Assembly: GCA_002633025.1 (NCBI GenBank)
Contig: NMRB01000726.1
Coordinates: 62,001 to 126,000 of the forward strand
Direction of reading: 5' to 3'
DNA length: 64,000 bases
Source of the DNA: Notospermus geniculatus
Taxonomy: Eukaryota; Nemertea; Pilidiophora; Heteronemertea; Lineidae
Under the pieces are notes generated by a model, which did no database searches, was not told where the DNA came from, and saw nothing but the letters and a program-made list of their open reading frames with translations. Position numbers and translations under genes: made by a program. Positions 47,923 through 59,114 of the stretch are shown in pieces (position 1 is the first letter of the stretch; each line of letters opens with the position of its first letter).

Positions 47923-48238
47923 AACACACGTCACCACTTTTGTTGCTCTACAGGCAATTTTCGTGGTCGCCACAAAAATGGCCAAGTGTGCTGTGGCCGG
48001 CAACGGCCACTCACCACGGAAATTCTGTGGTGATCACCAGTTGCCAAAGATCAAACCGGTTTGATTTCTCACCAGGAAAATTGCTCATATGCCAGTTGTG
48101 GTGATGTGTGGCCATCAGCAGCACACGAGACCACTGAGTGGTGGACGTCTGCTGTAAACTGGCAACCGCCACAAAAGTTGCCGACCACGAAAATTGCCTG
48201 TATGAGCAACAAAAGTGGTGACGTGTTCTGCTCGCTTA
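47923..48238. mobile_element. MITE with GAACACGTCACCACTTTTGT ends
   Basis: A ~316-bp element. The left end (AGAACACACGTCACCACTTT, TGTTGCTCTACAGGCAATTT) is complementary to the right end (AAATTGCCTGTATGAGCAAC, AAAAGTGGTGACGTGTTCT). The interior has smaller inverted repeats (TTGCCGGC/GGCCGGCAAC, CACCAC/GTGGTG). Confidence 0.82.
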
Positions 48239-49029
48239 AGGAACAATGATGTAGTCCACTGGCCACTGCCCATCTCTATCCAATGAGAAAATACACCTCT
48301 TAATTTTCAATGACCCATCACTGAGCTTAGGAATACAGCCAGAGCATAAATTTTGCCACTTTCGTCAAGACCCAAGCCACCTCTTCGACGAGTTGACTTT
48401 TTACTTAAGAAGATGTCACCAACTGTTATAGTGTTTTTTTCAACAACTCATTCCCGTTCGTCAACTGCGCCCAAATAGTTGTCACCACTTAAACAATGGC
48501 CGCCAGTGCAAGTGCAGACCGAGGACCATGTGGTGCCACATCAGGTATGCAAATATCCCGCCATATTAAAGAATGCACATCATTGTTCGCCGAGATCTTT
48601 AGAAACGAGTTTTACTGGTTCAAACCTGCACAAACCGTGAACAAACAATAACGCCATATAACATTATTCTTATAATGATCATCAAATTCACGGACCATAA
48701 TTAGATGGCAAATCCGGCCTATGTTCCTAGAGGGGTGTTTTGATACAAATTCGTACGTCTCTGCATACAAAGCAAGCCAGTGACACATTCAGTGAACTCT
48801 GAGAGTATGGGGACATTTATTTCAAAGAGGACCACCAAAGAAATGCTAAGGAGAACAATTGAAGAGATGGAAGGAGACTGGGCATGTGATTTATGGATTT
48901 CAGCCAAAGGCAAGATAGGACGTGAGCAGGTCCATGCACCTGTTGACATGGGATTAACAACTGAATGAAAAGGTGGCACTGTTGCCAAAAGAATAGGATG
49001 CAGACTTGATGATTTTCAGTTTTTTAGTA
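48239..49029. other. Non-coding, no gene recognised
   Basis: No supported feature. Open frames of ~60-90 codons overlap on opposite strands. Confidence 0.45.
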
Positions 49030-49357
49030 CAGGGTGTCACAAAAAAGTCTCCCTCCATACTGTCTGACTCTGGCGTCTGGGGACGAGGTTTGGTGTTGTT
49101 CAATTGACTTTTAAACCTTGTCCCCACTGGGGATTTCAAGGCCTACAACAGATGTGGATCCAGAGGGGGACTGAGATGCTAGGAAGTCACGTCTACGGCC
49201 TTCTAGATTTCAAAATGTTCTGGGGAGACCCAGACCCCCCGTCAGCGTGGGCATCTTCGGTGCCCGCCTGTAATGACCACCTTTGGCGGTTCTGACCCCC
49301 CTCTGCCAAAAATCCTGGATCCACGCCTGCTACAAGGGACCTTTTTGGGACACCCTG
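49030..49357. mobile_element. Mariner-like MITE, TA target, carrying a nested MITE
   Basis: TA at 49028-49029 and 49358-49359 flanks ends CAGGGTGTCACAAAAAAGTC and complement CAGGGTGTCCCAAAAAGGTC. CAGGGTGTCCCAAAA next to TA is a classic Tc1/mariner-type terminus. A second element (49149-49329) sits inside it. Confidence 0.87.
49149..49329. mobile_element. Nested MITE with CAGRYGTGGATCCAG ends
   Basis: A 181-bp element with ends CAGATGTGGATCCAGAGGGG and complement CAGGCGTGGATCCAGGATTT. It is flanked by the 6-bp direct repeat CTACAA (49143-49148 and 49330-49335). It is younger than the mariner-like element that contains it. Confidence 0.85.
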
Positions 49358-50502
49358 TAGAGGAAACACAATACACATATTACATCATTTGAAGTTTAGA
49401 AAGAGGTATATGACCACAAAGTGAATCAAACCCACACATTATATCAAGCTGCTAATCCCAAGTGAGAAAGCAAGAGGTCAAAACCCAACAGAGGAAGAAA
49501 CCTATTTCTTTAAATGTAAGCTAACTTAAAGGGCAATTTTCTCACAAATGATGAAAAAAACACCAGATTAAATCTTGTGGTCTTGTCAGTGACGCTCGGT
49601 CGCATTTCTTGTCGACTTTGATGTCCGCGCCCGTGCAATGTCCCGCACGCAATAATCGGGACTTATTTTTATCAGAGGAAGCCATTAGGTGATGAGAAGG
49701 GAAAATGTCAACGTTGTCCAAACAATTGCTTGAGTCTGGATAAGACACATATCTTACAATTACTAGCGTATTTACCTTGAGTTTTATTGTTATTAGGTAT
49801 AGTCTTACTTTCAGCATAAATGAGACTCGCAAACGTGACATTTTTAGACAAAGGCAGACTGCAAGACAATCGTGTTTTTGTGTTCCTTGCTGTTAAGAGG
49901 TTGATGGGGAAAGTAATGATGTTTATGGATACTCCCCGTGATGAACTTTATTTTCTGTGTTGACTGATTGAAATACTGTTTCACGTCCAATAAATCTTGC
50001 AAATTCTAGCAACTCACTTCATAATCATTCGAAATGCAAAAGAAGGCGTTTGAGGTCTACAGACTGTAGAGGTGCAAAAACCAGACAGCATTGCTTCAGA
50101 TACCCTACCTTCTGCAGCACATACATTTCAGCGTTTACAAAACTAATACAATCTTTGATAGAAGCCATAAATGATTCTAACTATCTGATCATTGTCCAAA
50201 AGCATTTTGCCAGATGTTTCCTAATATCAAGTGCATCCATCAATACCAGAGCAACATCTGTGAAAATTGTGTGCTTTTGTCTCGCCACTCAACATTAACC
50301 CTTCTTTTAATTAAATGCCAGCAAAAAGCACCCCATGACTGTGGTAGCTCATCAGACGCAAGTCTTTTGCAAGTAGATGGCAGCACTAGTGGTAAGCCAG
50401 ACTGAAGCTTTATGAGGCTTGGGTGGCACGATCGAGGTTCAATATGTTCAATGCAAGTTGATGCATCTTGCTCACGCTCAGTGATACTGAATATAGTTAA
50501 AA
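49358..50502. other. Non-coding, no gene recognised
   Basis: No coding or mobile feature recognised. A word CAAGTAGATGGCAGCACT near 50369-50386 resembles a weaker CTCF-like site. Confidence 0.4.
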
Positions 50503-50790
50503 GTTAAAGTTTGGGTTTATAATCTTATATCAACAATGGTAGAGGTACTCCGCTCCAACTTTACACTTTGATCCCAGTCTGTCCTGAAACCTTTCAGTAG
50601 AACTCAGAGGAGCTGCCCATTCAGCGCTACAAGCGAGCATTTCCGACCGGTACCCATTTTACACCTGGGTGGAGAGAGGCCAGTGAGGCAAAGAGACTTG
50701 CCCAAAGTCTCACGCCACAGTGGGATTCAAACCCGGGACCCTCTGACCACTAGTCGGAGACCCGAACCACTACACCACCGGGGCCTACAG
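50503..50790 (-). mobile_element. tRNA-derived SINE, family S1, copy 2
   Basis: Better preserved than the copy at 42529-42816. Minus-strand head GGTGGTGTAGTGGTTCGGGT (A box region), B box GGGTTTGAATCCC, body TTTGGGCAAGTCTCTTTGCC and CCACCCAGGTGTAAAATGGG, tail ATAAACCCAAACTTTAACTT. The head is followed by a non-tRNA body, so it is a SINE, not a tRNA gene. Confidence 0.9.
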
Positions 50791-51086
50791 GTGAAAAACC
50801 AGAGCCACAGGAAACCCCTCATCCCCCTCCCTGACTTGTCAGTGGTCCGTACAAGTTACAACCCACACAGTGCACACATACATAACCCATCATGGCCGCA
50901 CGGTACCAAAGGTTCGCACAGATAATGTCATCCTTGATTTCTTATCTTTCCCTCGAGATTTCCAAGGAAATAATCAGTCCGTAATATCATGTAATGTTAC
51001 CATAACATGCACGCCAGCAGTGTCCATCAGTACTGCGACCGTGATTTACCATCATGGGACTGGGCATTGGCACGCCAGTAGCAGTT

Positions 51087-51327
51087 TTAACCCGTTAACT
51101 GTGTAATTTTTTTTAGTTCTAATTTTTCTTTCTAAAAAAATTGCCCAAAAAATGCATTTGACACACAAGGTTCCAGACATGATATAACGTCCTATGCACT
51201 GTGACGCACCATTTCCTTACAAGGCATACTATTACGCCCTAGGCAAGCTACGATCCTCGGGTGTTTTCGGCGATTCCCTGGATTTTGTCATGACGTAGTA
51301 TGACGTCCTACGCAGTTAACGGGTTAA
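51087..51327. mobile_element. piggyBac-like MITE with CCCGTTAACTG ends
   Basis: TTAA at 51087-51090 and 51324-51327 flanks ends CCCGTTAACTGTGTA and complement CCCGTTAACTGCGTA. The interior has TGACGTCCTA/ATAACGTCCTA words. This is the fourth TTAA-flanked element in the window and has distinct ends. Confidence 0.88.
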
Positions 51328-53930
51328 AGGGACCTTCAATCGTAGCACTGCCATGGCATCACGGACATAATTCACTCGGGTCGACACGTACAAAAATGCA
51401 CTACCTGACGTCGTGATGACGTCATAATGATGCAAAGCCTGGTATTGAAGTGGTTAAAAGCCAGTTTTAGGACAGCAATGTGAGCTCTAAGGGCTGTACG
51501 TAACAGACAGGACGCCGAACTTGTTCCAGTCAGCTACACACTGCCACCACAGCAACAGAACACACAGCGTCTGCTCTTGTAGGCCTCCTGGATAATGGTT
51601 GGCCAAACCAGAAGAAATTCATCAATTGAATTACTGTTAGTCGGAGCCACATCGCACTATCTCTCAATTAGTGGTGGGAGATTCTCTAATGAAGCAATGG
51701 CCAAAGAAATCAAGAGAAATACCGAACAATCTCACCAACTGGGTGACTCAGTCGGAATCTTCTCTCATTCAGCCGAACACATCCTCAATCATTCACAGGT
51801 GCACCTAACGAATCCCGAGCACAAATTAATTGACGCTCATTTCATTATTCAAATATTATCAATCCACGAATGGGTGACCTCCTTCTTGTAAAAGTTCTTA
51901 GAAACACAAACAAAATTATGCCCAGCATTTCCACTTAATATGCAAATTTGATATCGCCAAGGTATTATCTGTCACACAAAAGAGTGAAGAGGCTCTTTAT
52001 GTGACCTTTAATGAATAAGGGAGGAAGGTTCCACGTCCTGATCTGCAGCAGCAGTGAAATCTTGGAGCATTTTTCCAAAAATAAACTTTTCCAACAACCG
52101 TAGATTTCAAGGCTATCAATAACTGAAATGGAACAAACTTCCTTCAAATTATCGATCACAATGATCGCAACGTCAGAGAAACGTACAATCAGGTGATCGT
52201 CTGCTAAAACTGCCGTCTGCAGCAGTGCTGCTCTGTTTACAAGCCTCTCTGATCCATTATGTCTAGTGCTGTATAAAACATGTGCATGAAAATGCATCTG
52301 TTGCACAGGTGAATGGAAGTTACCTACCGCACACCCAAGATCAAATGCCTAGGATTAAAAAAAGTTTTTTTCTCAAAATTTTCTGATAATTATTCATGGT
52401 GAGCATCAAAATATCATTCACCTAGGCAGTGGATATTTCATCAAATCTAATTGGACGATAAGCCAGGACTGACTTGTCCAATTATAATTCCAATCAGTAA
52501 AGTCAAAGCTGATTGGTCGGCTTAACTTTTATCACCTTCATGTCTCAAATTTGAAGGATGTTTTTTTCCATGTAGTGCAAGAAAAGTTGCTATTGATTGA
52601 TCAAATCACCATCAAAACATGCCAAATTTACAAAAAAGAGCAAAAAAGTTTAAACTGTAAGCCATGGCTCCATCATCGTTCTTCCAGAGAGAACTTAAAG
52701 TACAAACTGTTCAACAAGAAGCTGATGTAACAAAGTACCTTAGTCTTAGTTACACCTTCTACCACAAGATGGCAGCACTACTTACTAAGTTTTCAGATTT
52801 TCTCTCATCTTCAAATGGATAACTGCAACAGAACTCAAAACTACACCACACTGAAGGGGGACTTCTTTTGCTCTTTACCTCTTCAAAATAGAAATGAATG
52901 GGTCACTTCACGTCTGCTGCTTTTACCCAGCACCTGCCTCAGACTCGGAGCTGCACCACACAAGTTCCTACCAACGCTAGTCACTTCCTTCCCCATCCAC
53001 ACCCATTCCTACAGACCGCTTTGCCACCTTAGATACAAAACAATTTCCATCAAATTTTAATAAATGAGTCCTCTTTTAACAATTTTTGGGTCAAGAGATC
53101 CCGCTTGAATGAAACACTTGAACTAAATATTTAACAAGTTGAAACTATCAACCGGATTACAAAAACTACACAACATTGTTCAAACATCCTCAATTAGCAA
53201 TCTAAATTACGATTAGTTTCAGTTCAAATTGTTGTGATTTTTAAAGCAGAGATGCACGATTATGTATAAGAAATCATCGGCATTATGAAGTGAAATCAAA
53301 ATCACATGAGTGGAATACCGGTACCAAAGCTGTAGAGTGAAGTAATTTTAGAAAACACAACGGAAATACAATACCAGAATTCTTGCGAATCTATAAATAG
53401 CATCGTACGAGTCGACCAGCTGGCTGTTTTGTTACATTTAATTGTTTTTTCTTCATTGTTGGCAATAAGGAGACAAGAGTCCAATGCTGGGATTTTAAGA
53501 ATAGTATGGTGGCTCGTAAGGATACATTCCACTGATGAAAAGAACTAGAACAGAGTCGGCCTCAACTTGGTTTAAACTTATAAGGCCATACACAAACATC
53601 AAGTTACATAAGAAATTACAACCTTACAACCTGCTGAGGCAAGTTGAGGTGGTTATTAAAACAAGGATTCACAGATCAGCATCATGGAAAGTGCCGTCTA
53701 GATCACATCCTGGTAGATGCTCAAATGACATCATGAAACAGTAACATTTTTACCACACTAAGAAGGAATACAAGATTGTTAGAACTATACAGGTCATTCA
53801 GAAACAAACTGGTTACACCCCTAATCACAGTTTCGACATCCAATAAAAAACAGCCAACAGCTAATTAATTCGATGAGAAAAACTTTAATTCTTAAATGAC
53901 AAATGAACGTCACATTTGAAAGGAGACTCA
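51328..53930. other. Non-coding, no gene recognised
   Basis: The 98- and 113-codon open frames here show no domain. The stretch contains the CTCF-like site at 52762-52778. Confidence 0.4.
52762..52778. promoter_or_regulatory. CTCF-like motif
   Basis: CCACAAGATGGCAGCAC fits the extended CTCF consensus CCANNAGRKGGCRSYR, including the 3' GCAC part. Motif evidence only. Confidence 0.4.
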
Positions 53931-53934
53931 CGAA

Positions 53935-54300
53935 GCTGTACGAAAACTTAATCCTTCGCGCGCTGAGTAACATTTAAATGCTATTCGTTCATGAAATCTA
54001 ATCGTCAAATTCTCATTATTTATCGTAGAGTAGCTTGCCAGTGTTTTGTTAAATCGCGATAATTACGAACCCTCACGGTTCACGCAATTCTTTTAAACCC
54101 CCGGACTTAACCCCGCACGATCTAACGTGATTACTTCAAATAATAAAATTTCTCGAAGTAATACATCACCGAGATGCTCGAGACTAAGCCCGAGATAACG
54201 CCGCCGATGACGAAACTAAATTTCGCTAATTAGTTCTCGACAGGTCGTGCATTTTCTGATGTATCATACGAACCTTTCGCTAATCCCGGCTTGGACACAG
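53935..54300. promoter_or_regulatory. CpG-rich island in AT-rich DNA
   Basis: This block has clearly more CG dinucleotides than its surroundings (for example CGCGCGCTGAG, CGCCGCCGATGACG, CCCGCACGATC) and no repeat or coding signature. It also has TAATTA and CGATAATTACGA words. It could be a promoter, an upstream untranslated exon region of the ZFHX gene, or a conserved enhancer. No TATA or initiator is evident. Confidence 0.3.
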
Positions 54301-54826
54301 GAAATTAACATTGCAAATAGTTTTCTTTTTCTCATCAGGATCGGGAAAAGAAAGAGGCATGATGGGTAAGGATGACGAGGGAGTGTCAGAAGAACATTTG
54401 ATGTATTCCGCGTACTTACCCCGACTATGACTTCAAGGCAAGTGTTGGTGTTATACTATGCATTCTTCAAGCATTCACGTTCATTCCTTGTCTTAAGGCC
54501 TGTTTCCACTCAAGTGGTGTCTGCCACATTTTGCGGTGAATGTGAGGTCTTCACAAGGTTTGGAGAGTCCTTAGATGGTTTAGCAAAATATTTGGCGTAG
54601 TAACTATCCCTGTGCTGTAAAAACTGCACGCATCACCTACTGCAAAACGTGGCAAAAAGCACTGTGGAGAAGGGCATTTTCTGTACCTATTTTGAGAATT
54701 CTTAGTACAATCTAACTTCAGGATCACAGAATACTCAAGACTTACCCTAGAGCGCCGGGTTTTTTCAACTTTTCCTTCCCCGTGACCAGGTTTTTTTTCG
54801 AAAAAAAATTCAAACTTCAAATTGGC

Positions 54827-54855
54827 CACTGTCCTAATATTTCTGTCCACCAGTG
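54827..54855. mobile_element. Solo terminus of the Tc1-like MITE
   Basis: CCTAATATTTCTGTCCACCAGTG followed by TA matches the right end of the element at 58402-58886 exactly. No left partner was found nearby, so it is a truncated copy. Confidence 0.75.
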
Positions 54856-56328
54856 TACACCAAACAAATGCCATCGTCATTTTCATCAATAACCCATCAG
54901 GAAAAACATGGGTGATCTCAAAATATGTTCTACCAATTAAAAGCAGAAAGGAGAATTTTGTAAGTATCCTTGGACAAAGGCCTAGGTATTGCCCCCACTG
55001 GTGAGGTGACCTCAGCGCTGAAATGACCAAACAGATAATCAGATCATGTCCTTTTAGAAATACCTTGCATTCTCTGACAGTTTTTCAAAATGGTAACGTC
55101 ATTCCCTGAAATGAAACTCGGTTTCATCAGATCTTGAAATTTTGTGCCATTGTTGTGTTTCTTTAGAGGCGACATTCTCATGGGGAGGCTGTCTAATTAA
55201 TGGAATATCTCCGGGAGGTCGCCTTTCATTTTCATGTCCAAGTTTCGCGTTGAAACTTTATGTTCTAAATATACAGGTCAACCATTGTATTAGCGGCAAA
55301 AACTTCTCCAATGACATCTTTATTGAAGTAACCAAATTATACCTTGTATTATTATACAAGAATAACGCACAAAGCACAACCCTATGGTGGATTTCGGCAA
55401 ACAAAAAAGGCTGAATTGTCACCAGCAAGTAAAATAGCTCCTTTGTCTATCATTTTAGAAGTTTATATCGCTCCAGTAATTTATCACTGAAGAGAGGGGA
55501 AGGCGATAGAAAATAATCAACCAGGATCAGTTTGATGGATTTCATCCTGACATGAAACAAAAACTTTATCATTGTACAGTGAAAATGTACAAATGCTTCG
55601 GAGCTACTTGTGGTGAGATGGACTTGAATTTTCTTCGAGTCATGACCAAGAGAAAGGATCTCACTGAACCAAAGCATGGACTAAATGAGTGGATCCTTTT
55701 CAGAGATGATAAATGGTAAAGTTTAATAAATGTCTAGCTCTGGCGAGACAATATTTGTTGTAAGTCTTAGTTTCAACACGGTTTAGAAAATTCTTAAGGG
55801 TGTGTTCTTTCGAAAGCCCGAAGATGATTCACACTCAGCTGCGTATATTTTGAAAAATTCGCTGCCAAAGATGAGAGGAAACCCTGTACTAAAAGCCACT
55901 CTGTGACTGAATGCCAACAATTGTGCCCTCACAGCGTATCTTGTGGCTCGACACTGATTCAGTTCAAGATCGCAGTATCAATAAACATGCCGATCCGTTG
56001 CATTATTATAGTCGTTCATGACCATAGAACACGGCCATTATGGTGCCGTAATCTCCACGAGAGCAGCCATTGACGACACCTTCGATGGCTTCCTCTCTTG
56101 TGCGGATGACATCGCTACCTGAAGGGAAAACCTTTGCGTTGAATGGCAACTCAATGTAGCATTCAAGCTCTGGAGAATAGCGCACGGCCGGACCTGCTAT
56201 AGTCGGGAACCCAGCGTAAATTTTTCATCACCGGAGAGTGTGAGAGATGATATTTTTCAATGGAAGAAATTTATTGCAATGTCGAGTGTCAAGAAATAAC
56301 TGAAGAAAGGTGGAATACAGGATCAGAT
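54856..56328. other. Non-coding, no gene recognised
   Basis: Short open frames only (up to 90 codons). Nothing else was identified. Confidence 0.45.
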
Positions 56329-57186
56329 TGGTGTCAGGATGCCTCATCAAACAACTAGGAGTCGTTTTTTGGATGACAAAATGTTGAACTGTACAAAGGG
56401 TGTAATCTTGGCATTATTTTCAATGGCTTGACCTGCTTTTTATAACATCTTTTATCAGAACACATTGATATCTGCTGACGTCTATGAGACTGAGGGCAGA
56501 TAAAAAAGGATGATCTTAAATCCTTTCCCAAAAGGCATGAGAATTTCGATTTTATTTCAAAGGAAATTATTCAGGAACCAAGGCCAATATTCTGTAGGAT
56601 GAATCATATTACAGCAGATAACGCCATCCCAGGGTCCAAAGATTTTTGCCCCTGACCATGATTTGAGAAGAAATCTAAAGACCAAGGTCAATAATTTTGA
56701 ACGTAGTGTCCATATTGAGATTTGAATATAATCCCATTCCAGGGCAGCAGAAGATTTTCAAAATTTTCAAAGAATTTTCAAATCATCCAATCCAAGGTCA
56801 ATGATGCTCTCAAAAGCAAGGTGTACAGCATCCGAATCTGAATGGGGAGAAGATCCAGGGTTACAGGCCAGTCTGAAAGGCAGGATTAATCTGAAGGAAT
56901 GTCAAGACGACCCCCAGGGCCATGATCGCCGAATGGCCATCATACCCTAACCAACAGAATTATTGTGATATGTTACAATGTAACTTGAACATCCTCCGCG
57001 CATTGTCCACGCACAGGTGAACTTTTCACATCTGGCCCTTGATGCTTACGGGGCGGGTTCGACGGAGGGTGCACAGACAAGGGTCACACGTTATTCAGCA
57101 TTGTCCAGTTAGAAAGGCAAACTGGGGGTCTCTGCAGTCACCACTCCTTCAATAGCTACTTGACCAGCCCATTGCTGAAGAAATGT
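56329..57186. repeat. Direct duplicate left of the 108-N gap
   Basis: Repeats at 57295-58157 with scattered substitutions and small indels. It runs right up to the gap. Confidence 0.95.
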
Positions 57187-57294
57187 NNNNNNNNNNNNNN
57201 NNNNNNNNNNNNNNNNNNNNNNNNNNNNNNNNNNNNNNNNNNNNNNNNNNNNNNNNNNNNNNNNNNNNNNNNNNNNNNNNNNNNNNNNNNNNNN
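57187..57294. other. Assembly gap (108 N)
   Basis: The duplicate starts on the first base after the gap, as at the two single-N gaps. The gap is therefore probably not missing sequence but two haplotype contigs laid end to end. Confidence 0.95.
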
Positions 57295-58157
57295 TGGTGT
57301 CAGGATGCCTCATCAAACAACTGGCAGTCATTTTTTTGGATGACAAAATGTTGAACTGTACAAAGGGTGTAATCCTGGCATTATTTTCAATGGCTTGACC
57401 TGCTTTTTATAACATCTTTGATCAGAACACATTGATATCTGCTGACATCTATGAGACCGAGGGCAGATAAAAAAGGATGAACTTAAATCCTTTCCCAAAA
57501 GGCATGAGAATTTCGATTTAGTTTCAAAGGAAATTATTCAACAACCAAGGCCAAGATTCTGTAGGATGAATCATATTACAGTAGATAACGCCATCCCAGG
57601 GTCCAAAGATTTTGGCCCCTGACCGTGATTTGTGAAGAAATCCTAAAGACCAAGGTCAAAGGATGATATTGAAAGTAGTGTCCATATTGAGATTTGAATA
57701 TAATCCCATTCCAGGGCAGCATAAGATTTTCAAAATTTTCAATGAATTTTCAAATCATCCAATCCAAGGTCAATGATGCTCTCAAAAGCAAGTGTACAGC
57801 ATCCGAATCTGAATGGGGAGACGATCCAGGGTTACAGGCCAGTCTGAAAGGCAGGATTAATCTGAAGGAATGTCAAGACGGCCCCCAGGGCCATGATCGC
57901 CGAATGGCCATCATACCCTAACCAACAGAATTATTGTGATATGTTACAATGTAACTTGAACATCCTCCGCGCATTGTCCACGCACAGGTGAACTTTTCAC
58001 ATCTGGCCCTTGATGCTTACTGGGCGGGTTCGATGGAGGGTGCACAGACAAGGGTCACACGTTATTCAGCATTGTCCAGTTAGAAAGGCAAACTGGGGGT
58101 CTCTGCAGTCACTACTCCTTCAATAGCTACTTGACCAGCCCATTGCTGAAGAAATGT
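57295..58157. repeat. Direct duplicate right of the 108-N gap
   Basis: Mate of 56329-57186. Its last ~80 bp (58079-58157) are also the start of the tandem duplication below, so that segment occurs three times (57113, 58079, 59115). Confidence 0.95.
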
Positions 58158-59114
58158 CCACAGACATGCTGAAAACTGTAATTACAATTGTATGATGTGG
58201 TCAGTTGGCAGGAGTATTTCAATTCTTGAAATGACCATTTAATCTCGAATAAATGGTAAACTGTGGGTTGGGAATCAAGAGTTTGAATTGTAAGGTTTTC
58301 AAGTCGAACAGAAAGGTAAGAAAGAGACCTCGCCCAGTGATGACTTTATCTACAGAAATCCACACAGAATTTGGGCGAATTTGAAGACTATTTATTACAT
58401 ACACTGTTGGACAGAAATATTAGGACACTTACAAAATTCTAAGTCATTTTCCTCTTTTGCTTTCCTTTTGTCTCTAACCACTAGTTTTTTTTCTTATTAA
58501 TCAGAACATTTTTACCTTGGCAAGTGGGTTATATAATCCCATGAGATTGTCCATGCCAGGTTTTTGACATGGGGTTGCTGATAGATGAATAGCAAAGACA
58601 ATCATGATGCGCTTCATCCATACTTCTCCCCGTCAATAGCTTTAGCCTTTGAATTAAAGAGGCTTGAATGGCACCCATCATGATTATCTTTGTTGCCCAT
58701 GGATCAGCAACCCGTTGTCTATAAACTTTTATACGGACAATCAGAGGGGATTATATAACCCACTTGCCAAGGTAAAAATGTTCTGATCAATAAGAAAAGT
58801 AATTAGTGGTTTAGAGACAAAAGGAAGGCATAAGAGGAAAATGACTTAGAATTTTGAAAATGTCCTAATATTTCTGTCCACCAGTGAAGATCTTGAGGAA
58901 ATGAAATAAATTTGAGATTTTGAGTCCAAAACCCAAACAAATTCCCACCCATAATTGAACATCTGTTATCACTACTTGAGTATTTCAAACCCGACTATTT
59001 CCTTTACCGGTAAAAAATTCGAACTCAATGACAAATTTCACAATGATTTGTTTCCTTAATCGTCCTGAAGCAACATCCCCATCACACGCAAGCAGACGAC
59101 GTCGTCGGCAATAA
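58079..59114. repeat. Tandem duplication, unit 1
   Basis: Begins GTTAGAAAGGCAAACTGG and ends CGTCGTCGGCAATAA. It repeats at 59115-59807 without an N gap. It contains the Tc1-like MITE at 58402-58886, which unit 2 lacks. Confidence 0.9.
58402..58886. mobile_element. Tc1-like foldback MITE with very long inverted repeats
   Basis: Ends CACTGTTGGACAGAAATATT and complement CACTGGTGGACAGAAATATT. The arms stay complementary for roughly 215 bp each, through TTTTACCTTGGCAAGTGGGT to GACAATCATGATG/CATCATGATTATC. The unpaired middle is short. TA precedes the left end. It could yield a long double-stranded hairpin RNA if transcribed. Confidence 0.9.

Noticed and set aside
50735-50790. Functional tRNA gene
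   Set aside because: It is the head of a SINE with a second copy at 42816; no closing acceptor stem.
54551-55030. 159-codon minus-strand open frame
   Set aside because: It includes the solo Tc1-like terminus; no recognisable domain.
57149-57398. Open frames spanning the N run
   Set aside because: Translation through unknown bases is meaningless.
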